Source of the DNA: Acanthosepion pharaonis
Lineage: Eukaryota > Mollusca > Cephalopoda > Sepiida > Sepiidae
Assembly (NCBI GenBank): GCA_903632075.3
Contig: CAHIKZ030003327.1
Location: 2,622,501 to 2,686,500 of the forward strand
Direction: 5' to 3'
DNA length: 64,000 nt
The notes beneath the pieces are model-generated. The model saw only the letters and a program-made list of their open reading frames with translations, made no database searches and had not been told where the DNA came from. The first letter of the stretch is position 1, and every line of letters starts with the position of its first letter. Shown here piece by piece: positions 56,726-64,000 of the stretch. The position numbers and the translations under genes are program-made.

Positions 56726-57007
56726 TTTTAGGTGTATTTATTTTATGTGATTCTTATTCAAAATTGGCACATATTAATTAGTGACGTACATTTGGATTTA
56801 ACTTTGTTGGAGTAAATTTAATGTAGATAGACATACAGTTATAACCAATTCGGTGTCCTTGATTCTAAGTACCTGAGCGTGTTTATTATACCAATATATT
56901 TAGTATAGTTAAAATACTGAACTTCATTTGGTAGCATAAGAAGTAAAACTGTAGAATGCATATCCTGGCACAGATAACTGTCAACACTAAATTGTCAGCT
57001 TTGATAG

Positions 57008-57011
<4 letters not shown>
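56726..57011. other. Unassigned DNA
   Basis: Contains the dispersed block shared with 54.19 kb at about 56809. Confidence 0.5.
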
Positions 57012-57060
<49 letters not shown>

Positions 57061-57084
57061 TGTGTGTGTGTGTATGTGTGTGTT
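57012..57084. repeat. (TA)n-(TG)n microsatellite
   Basis: TA 57012-57056, TG to 57084. Confidence 0.95.
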
Positions 57085-59455
57085 TACTAATGTACCCGTG
57101 CCGTCAAAAATGACGGAAATTGTTAGAAAGTTTTAATAGTGAGTTGCAATGAAACAAAAAACTTGACAAAAATGTACTGAGATTCAATAAAGCAGAGATA
57201 AAGAATTCGCAACTAAAATAGACGTCAATAAACCGTTTAATTGATCCGTTTACTTTATATATTATTTATATTCAATGGTATCTATGATCCACCGATTACT
57301 CTTAGTATTATATGAATCGCTTTTTGCACTGTACCTTTTGCTGTTGAAAATGTTGTATTTAATATAACCGTGAAATGGAAATATCTGTCCGAAGAAAAAT
57401 GTTATCAACAGAACGACAAATACGGTGACGACAGGCCTATCTCAAGACTAAGGTGAAGCAAGACGATCATTTAACAAAGGTATCTGAGTGCCTCACATGA
57501 AAGGCTTGACCAAATGAGACTGCAGTCAAAGAAACGTAGGAGTAATGGAACTGATGAATTAAACGGTTCATTTTGCTCAGGAAATAAGTTATCCTAAATG
57601 CAAATAAATAAAGATTTGTGTAGATTATTATAACGATTAAAGGCAGTAATCATTCATAAGTTATATATTAATTAAAAATTTGAAATTTATATTTAATGCC
57701 TTAAAGAAAAAAATATTTTCTCCCAAGTACAGATGACAATTTACAAAGGGTTTTATCAATGTAAAATCTGTATCTTCTTAGGTTGTTTTATTGTTTGTTT
57801 TTTTTTTTACAAAAATGTTAAATAGAAATTGTCATGATAACATTTCAGAACTTAGTTTTCTGGTTGGGACCCGGAAAAAATACAACAGAAATAAAAGGAA
57901 ATAATAATAATAATAATACTAATAAAAGTGAAAAGTATTGATATTGATGCATTCTTTTTGCTTCAGACACGCTCTTTTAAGTGTTACACATTACGTTATT
58001 TTGGACTATTTTAAACTTTTAGCTTTCTAAAGAATGCCAGGATGCAGCCAATGGAATCTTTTCTACCACACGGGCAGCACACGGCCATTGAAAATGACTG
58101 AGACAGTGGAACATACTTGAACAGAAAGAACAGAATAAACATGAACTTCGAACCCTTTGTCCAAAATGTTTATCCAAATATAAAAAATCTTATTTGAAAA
58201 TAAGAAAACCAAAATAAAAAAATTTAAACAGTCAAATCTTGCCGGTTGATTTAACGAATATTTAAATGAAGACTTGTTGCCTAATATACCTTCTCCATAT
58301 GGACTAATAACCAAAGAGAGGCAAACAAAAAGACACGCAAAAACAGAAAGTGTTGAATAGTTCGAGCAAAAACAAAAAAAAAAAAGAATACTTTTCTATT
58401 TTCTCCTTTGTCAACACAGAAGGAAGATATAAGTGTTTCCCTTTTTCTAAAGAAGGTGTCGCTTGTGTCCGATATCAATGCTGACTATCGTATTCCTACC
58501 ACCAAATTCCTGTCCGCCTGTATCAACAACAAGTCAGAGAGAATTTGTTTGGGATTCAGTATACTGTCACACCGGTATCGTCGCTGGAGGCCTGAACCAA
58601 CATTCATTATAGTACCTTCAGAATTCGATGTGTTGCCTGTTTTCTTTTTATTATATTTGATTTTCTTTTGTTTATTTCCAAAGGTTTTAAATATTTTCAA
58701 TCGTGTATTTATTTTTTGTCGGTGGTTCTGCTTTTTAAGATCTTTTTTTTGTTGTTTCTTTTTTTTCATAAAATTCTTATAAAAATGAAGGAGCGAACAA
58801 ACATTACTCGAGCGATGAAGTGAACAGAGAGAAGAAAAGCGAGAATGGTAAAGAGAGAACGAGAAAAACCTGTAACGGAGAAAGAGGCAAAGAAAAAAGG
58901 TAAGAGAGAGGGTTCGAAATAAAGAGAAAGGAAAAATAGGGCGGAGGTTGGGGAGAAAGAGAGAACGAAGAGAGATAGAAAGAGAGGTGAGAATAAAAAA
59001 AAGAAAGGGTCTAGAATAGGAGACAGAATGAAACAGAGAAAGAGAGAGACTGAAAGTAATACTATAAGGACCAAGAGAGATTGATTATGCCATCGGAAAC
59101 GGTGAGACGAACAAGAAACAGAAAAAAAGGAAAATTTCAATCAATTATGAAAAGAAGATTTTATCAAATTAGCTGCCTGTAGATAAGGTTTTGGAAAAAT
59201 TCTTCGTCTTTCTCGGCTCTCGAATGCTCACTCACAAATCCACGAAAAGTCAGACGTATCAAAGCGGAGTTTTGTGGAAATTTCGGCTCTGATATCTTCT
59301 AATTGCCCGAGGATAAATCATGATTACAAGTTTGGAATATAATTAAAATAATCCAAGTTCCTGGAAAATTGTCTCGCAATACTATTTACTTTCAATCGTA
59401 TGGCTTAAAACACGGTTGTCATAATGACCACAATTTCCAACAGGTTTAAAAGATC
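57085..59455. other. Unassigned DNA
   Basis: No known domain. The 124-codon frame 58408-58782 starts with MSTQKEDISVSLFLKK but ends in a Phe-rich low-complexity tail; I cannot support it as a gene. A GA-rich patch lies at 58840-59060. Confidence 0.45.
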
Positions 59456-59459
59456 TACT

Positions 59460-59735
59460 TCGTGTGAATCCATCTCTTTCGCCCAAATTATGGGTAAATA
59501 GCAGGATAGAATAGGGTTTTATTTAGGAGAAGGAGAACTCATTTAAAAATGTATGTTGCCCTGGAGAAGCACATATTATGCAGCTGAAGAAAGGCTAGTT
59601 CTCGACTCCTTAACAGACTGGGTTCTATGGCCTTGGATGGCAACCGGTCTAGGAGAAGGAAAACTTTGAATTCAAAATTGTATGTAGCCCTGGCGAAGTA
59701 CATACTATGCCGCTAAAGAAATGATTGTTCGCATT
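59460..59735 (+). mobile_element. SINE 3' region with internal duplication
   Basis: Starts within the shared tail (GTGAATCCATCTCTTTCGCC, ATGGGTAAATAGCAGG), then GGTTCTATGGCCTTGGATGG as in the 47.6-kb SINE. A ~150-bp segment (AGGAGAAGGAGAACT ... TATGTTGCCCTGG ... GCAGCTGAAGAAA) is repeated twice. Confidence 0.6.
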
Positions 59736-59919
59736 GATTCGATGATCCCGTCTCGACAACGGCCGACTTTTGTCTAAGCATTTCATAAAGAAAAAAGTTA
59801 AAGTAATTTTTAAATTTCTTTTTAGATTTCAAGATGAGCAGTTATCATAATTTACACTATTTACATTCGGACTGTTGTCCTTGTCTTTGTTTTGTTACTT
59901 TGTTGTTTTTGCAGTATTG

Positions 59920-60240
59920 TTCACCCTGTACAAATCTCGGTTGCCACTCGTGTTAGAAGATTGCTGAGTAAGTGGCATATTTCATGCGGATATGTGTGGA
60001 AGACAACCGTTTATCCCTAGACTTGAACAGGTTAAGATTGATGTGATTGTGAAAATATCCTCTCGGGAATTGGTTCCACAGCGGTTCGTCGGAAGAAACT
60101 GCTTGAGTGGAACTTACATCCCACCAGCGGAATATGAACGGTATTAGGGTAGTTTGCTACAATGTGTTTGGCATTGGCTGGTCTCAACCATGAAGTTTAA
60201 CACCTGTAGAATTAAGGAATATAGTTTATCTCGTCTGAGA
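59920..60240 (-). pseudogene. LINE reverse transcriptase 3' end
   Basis: Minus-strand reading VSSTQAVSSDEPLWNQFPRG, then YFHNHINLNLFKSRDKR is the decayed FFPRTAxLWNxLPRGxFPxxYNLNLFKSRVNR end, the same LINE family as at 15.2 and 19.4 kb. Only the 3' end remains. Confidence 0.7.
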
Positions 60241-60248
60241 GAAAAGGG

Positions 60249-60369
60249 ATTGTTATCACAATATTTCGACCGTTATTAGGTGTATATAGTTTCGGGTAAC
60301 CTTTCAGGTAATTTATACACCTGATGAAGTCCGTAAGGCGAAACGGCTGAATCGTTGTAATAACAATAA
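60249..60369. repeat. Inverted repeat of two hammerhead/PLE-type ends
   Basis: Left arm TTGTTATCACAATATTTCGA and right arm CGTTGTAATAACAA, with AGGTGTATA...TATACACCT nearer the centre. The right unit (60318-60357, plus) has intact CTGATGA and GAAA, stem III ACG/CGT with a 7-nt loop, T at the cleavage site, and stem I reduced to CA/TG plus mismatches. The left unit is degraded (CTAATAA). Confidence 0.6.
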
Positions 60370-60660
60370 CATATATGAGGAGAATAGCTAAATTTAAATA
60401 GTGTAAATACTTTTCAATGAAAACAATGAAACAATGGCAACGGTTACAAAAGAAATAAGCATCTGCAAGAAGATGGTTTGCATAAAATCAGAGATCCGGT
60501 CGTTATGCGTAATGTTCTTTTGAATCTTTCTGCGCGGATCTTGGACATTAACAGCAGAATTACAAAGTAGAACCTAAGCATTAAAAATATGATGCTTCAG
60601 AACCAATTGCCTTATAAATGATGTAAGGTAGACGCCATAAGTCAAGCTACAGAACAGTTG

Positions 60661-60965
60661 GAAGATCACATAAACATCGTCAAGAAATTGGAAGGTATGA
60701 CCATGTCATAAGAGCCAATAATCTTCCTTCTATCATCCTTCAAGGTAACACCTTGGATAGAAGAAAAAGGAAGAGATTGAGGAGAGAATGGGCTGATGAC
60801 GTCATTGAGTGGACTGCAAGATCAATCGCAGAGACTCACACTTTGGAATGTAATTGAGACATATGGAAAGAGCTGATCAAGTGCTCAACTGCGCAATGAT
60901 CTTTCGACCACACCAGGCCATGGGACTGATGTTAATGATCAGGATCATGATGAAGCTTTTCATTC
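60661..60965 (+). pseudogene. LINE reverse transcriptase C-terminal fragment
   Basis: Reads GRYDHVIRANNLPSIILQGN, DRRKRKRLRREWADDVIEWT and ARSIAETHTLECN, then a stop and DIWKELIKCSTAQ. This corresponds to the GRPRxRWxDNVxEWTGxSxxEtxRxaxDRxxWR ending of a LINE protein. It differs from the FKSRVNR family found on the minus strand nearby. Confidence 0.75.
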
Positions 60966-60969
60966 TTCT

Positions 60970-62470
60970 AAATTTCATTTCTTTCTATTTTGAAAGCAAA
61001 TACGAGACCACCACATCCATCGTTGAATTAATATTACACCGCCAAACATTTTCTTCACGCTCATATTCCAAAACAGTCCTGGTTTCCATATTTCATTCAA
61101 AAGGTAAGTGGATTTTATCTTTTGAAGGAACTGTTGCTACAACAATGTTCCACATATTTTTTTTATAAGTGACTAGATAAGGACGCCGGTCGATCTTAGT
61201 TGGAAAGTCGAGATGTGAAACATTAACATTATTATGAATTTTTCTCGTATATTTCTTTCATCTTATTTCTCTTGATTTCGTCGCTAATATTCGTAATAAG
61301 AATTGTTGACGCCCAGATGTCGAACTATTTTCTTAAGGAACCGCCCCTGCACAAATGAATTACAAACCTGTTAAAGGCTGAAAAATACATCACCCGAAAA
61401 GTAAAAGTTAACAAAGATGAGAAGTTTAATCCAAACAATATGTGAATTAAACTCAGTTTTCTAGTCATTTTCAGCTTTCGTTATATAAAAAATAATGAAA
61501 GAACATGGCTTTCCATATTATCTCAAATTTTTTGAGGAGACATATTGTTAAATCAATAATAATTACTTAAATGTTTAATTATTATTTCTTTCATCTATTC
61601 ATAGTAGTAATATTATCTGGATTTTTTAGTAGATGAAGCATTGTCAGCCATTATTGATTGCTGATTATGATTTCTTTTATCAAAACATCACTTGTTTTTC
61701 ATTCTGTAGTATTAGGTACAATATATTAAATTTACTTATTAGATGAAGTTTTGTCATCTATTACTAATTTTTAATTAGCATTTCATTCATCTTCAGTTGC
61801 TTTTCATGGCAATTAGTATTCATACTATTATCATTTCTTCAAGGGATATACACTTATCATTATTCATTCTTCCTCTGTGAAGACTGGCGCATAATATTTT
61901 TTTTTTTTTTTTTTTTTTTTTTTACATTCAGAATGAATGAAAGATTTTAGAAAATTGTTTTGGAAACTTTTTTGTATCCTTCTTGGGAGACAGAGTTTGT
62001 AGCTCGCAGTGCATTTAAATAGAAAGAGAGAGAAAAACAGAGAAGACTTTTCCTTCTTTGTAAAAGGGTGTCATCCTGGTTAGTTTTTTTAGAAGTTAGA
62101 GTAGTGGACCGGTTTGCCACGTTTTCTGGCGAAAGGGTAGCAGGAACTGACTTATAGACCTCATTTTTCCTAGGTTTATATTGTGCTAAGTGTGTCCGGT
62201 GAGTGCAGTAGGATTGCCTTTCGCTGTTGTACTGTGTTTTGTATCTGGTGTCAGAAACGGAATTAATTGATTAAATTGTCCTTAAAAATACGACTGTTAA
62301 TGTCAGTGATGTGTTAAGGAGAAGATAAGTCGGTGATACTTTCAAGAAATTTAATAAATATTATTTTATTTATTAAAATTTGCCTACTCATCTACTGAAG
62401 ATATTGGATCATTTTCCCAAAAAACTTTTCAGCTCTTACTCATTGAGTCAGGCTAAGTTTCCTGTGTATG
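60970..62470. other. Unassigned DNA with a long oligo-T
   Basis: T33 at 61891-61923; on the minus strand this is an oligo-A and may mark a retroelement 3' end. Region 61480-61860 has repeated ATTATTTCTTTCATC-like phrases without a clear unit. No gene recognised. Confidence 0.5.
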
Positions 62471-62479
62471 TATATGTGG

Positions 62480-62860
62480 GGAAAATTGTGAAAATGGCCT
62501 ACCTCGCAAACGCCCGCGAATCTGTGCGTCGTGCAAACTCCGATTGTTCAACGATAAAAAGAACCAAAATGGCGGCGCCCATGTTTTATGCCGGGCGGTC
62601 TCGGACAGTTAACGCGAAATCTCGTTGTCTCGTCATTCGCATGCAAATCATGGTCGGTACTCGGCTGTATAAAACAGGCGCGTTTTTGTTTCTGAGGACT
62701 GTGTTTTTGCTCGTGAGAAGGTTGGACGTGTGACACTATTTTGTCAGTTACCCTCCTCGCATTTCCTATCTGCTGCTATCAGTTGAGTCGTTGCTTCTAC
62801 CACCACAGTATCCCTACGTTATAACAGTAGAACAAAACAGACCAACCCAGCCCGTAACGG
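62480..62860 (+). promoter_or_regulatory. Candidate host RNA polymerase II promoter and 5' exon
   Basis: Markedly richer in GC and CpG than the rest of the window. It contains AAAATGGCGGCGCCC (62567, YY1-like), the octamer ATGCAAAT (62641-62648) and TATAAAA (62668-62674) exactly 20 bp further on. A start near 62700 is predicted. Octamer plus TATA is typical of histone H2B-type and some snRNA or tissue-specific promoters. A possible splice donor (GTAACG) is at 62854. No coding sequence starts before the window ends, so the transcript, if any, begins with an untranslated exon. It could also be a transposon promoter. Confidence 0.45.
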
Positions 62861-64000
62861 TAACGTATGGTCGAATCTTTTATATGATCGCCTTCACAAA
62901 CATTTAACTTGTCTAAAAACTTGTAAAAACGTATTTCGCTGTTTTTTGTGGTATTTATTTTTAGTCGAACTTTTAAAAATGTCCAAATATTAGCAATATT
63001 TCTGTCATAAAGATTTGTTTTAATTCATCGTTTTTGTATAGAAATAATTTATATATGTCTTGTCAAAATTCACTCTTAAGAAAATATTCAACGTTCGTAT
63101 TAATAAGCACTGTTGTCGTCTGATATTTCACCTGGCCATGAATTAGTACATCATTTAAAATCATCATAAAAAGAATTTATATCTGCCTTGTCGAAATTCA
63201 GTCTTAAGAAAACATACAACGTTCGTAATAATATGCATTGTTGTCATCTGATATTTCTCATCACGACATATTAATCGAATGAAGCCAAAAAAGTATTTAT
63301 CGATATATTTAAATACGTCAAAATAATCAATTTAATTAGATTTTCTTAAAATTGTAACGAATTATTTAAACAAATGAATAATAGGTAAGCTTGATGAATT
63401 ATTATTATTAACAATAAGTATATAAATATTAGGAAATTATTGAAAGGATTCTCTCGTAGTCAGCTCTATATAACTATGTACAGAGTGGGAAATTCAATTG
63501 GCATGATTCATAATAGATGTCTTGCTGAAAATGTTCATAGAGAAATTTTAGGGAGTTGAGAAAACTTCTGTGACAACTTTTCTCTGCGCAAAAGAAAGGT
63601 ACTTGTCTAAGTATATGAATATACAGTGCTGAATGTTGACTTCCCATGAAGACTTCCAACAGTAGAAACAACAAAAAGCAGTGACATATGGAAATAGAAG
63701 GTTTTTATGGTTGGTTGATTTTGTTTAACGGCATATGAATATCTAGCAACGAGAATGAAGAATTATGATATAATTTAGGTGTTGAATTTCCACACCAAAT
63801 TGTAAGAAAAGACGTAGAAGAAAGCATCCATTAATACTAGAAAGAGCGATAACACTTATTGGCAGCGAGAAGTTTATTTTCATGAAAAGCTCTTATTAGA
63901 AAATCATCATAAGTTCCATGACCGACTGTGGTCAAAGGGTCGATGTGTAGCCGAGCATCTGATCAGTTCACTCCACCTATAGATTGAAAGAATGGTAATC
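62861..64000. other. Unassigned DNA with a ~129-bp diverged tandem duplication
   Basis: 63043-63135 and 63172-63260 are two copies (AATTTATAT-TG-CTTGTC, AAATTCA-TCTTAAGAAAA, CAACGTTCGTA, TGTTGTC-TCTGATATTTC). No gene recognised. Confidence 0.65.

Noticed and set aside
58408..58782. 124-codon frame as a gene
   Set aside because: The second half is Phe-rich low complexity and the start is not supported by anything else.

Overview
The window looks like non-coding, repeat-saturated DNA from an animal nuclear genome. It is AT-rich and carries dozens of long (TA)n, (CA)n, (GATA)n and (GAAA)n tracts. It also has tRNA-derived SINEs with intact-looking A and B boxes, remnants of several LINE types, Penelope-like elements (PLEs), Tc1/mariner-like transposons and a Helitron-type 3' end. 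The combination suggests a lophotrochozoan, most likely a cephalopod mollusc such as an octopus; the organism is an inference. I found no convincing host protein-coding gene. Almost all long reading frames are microsatellite translations or pieces of transposon proteins.

Layout. 0-15 kb: a Helitron-like terminus, microsatellites, a 209-bp palindrome, hammerhead-ribozyme-like motifs (one at 13.2 kb almost perfect), two copies of a ~0.25-kb module 0.85 kb apart, and a truncated palindromic mariner MITE. 15.0-18.7 kb: the C-terminal part of a LINE reverse transcriptase (minus strand) whose 144-bp (48-codon) segment has been amplified about 20 times in tandem. 19-22.4 kb: tRNA-type SINEs, another LINE 3' remnant, a deleted DUF4817-type transposon and a SINE with a class II tRNA-like head. 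22.5-27.9 kb: a decayed PLE (YRDDG reverse transcriptase plus GIY-YIG endonuclease remnant) between inverted repeats of about 1.3-1.4 kb. 28.2-29.6 kb: a 41-bp minisatellite, then a second GIY-YIG remnant. 31-39 kb: LINE fragments on both strands, two copies of a 5S rRNA-tRNA chimeric SINE, and short duplications. 42.3-44.8 kb: a ~78-bp satellite with a three-unit higher-order pattern. 45-46 kb: purine-rich repeats. 46.8-57 kb: further SINEs, a mariner transposase pseudogene, a complete palindromic mariner MITE, two DUF4817-type transposons and more hammerhead-like motifs. 59-61 kb: SINE and LINE pieces. 62.5-62.9 kb: a GC-rich, CpG-containing patch with an octamer, a TATA box and a YY1-like site, the only plausible host promoter.

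The most notable pattern is a set of about a dozen short dispersed elements, usually next to (TA)n or (CA)n tracts, that carry the hammerhead core (CUGANGA, stem II, GAAA, stem III, UH). Their stems I and III differ in sequence between families yet stay paired. Such ribozymes are known in PLE terminal repeats and in metazoan retrozymes; this window holds several families in various stages of decay.
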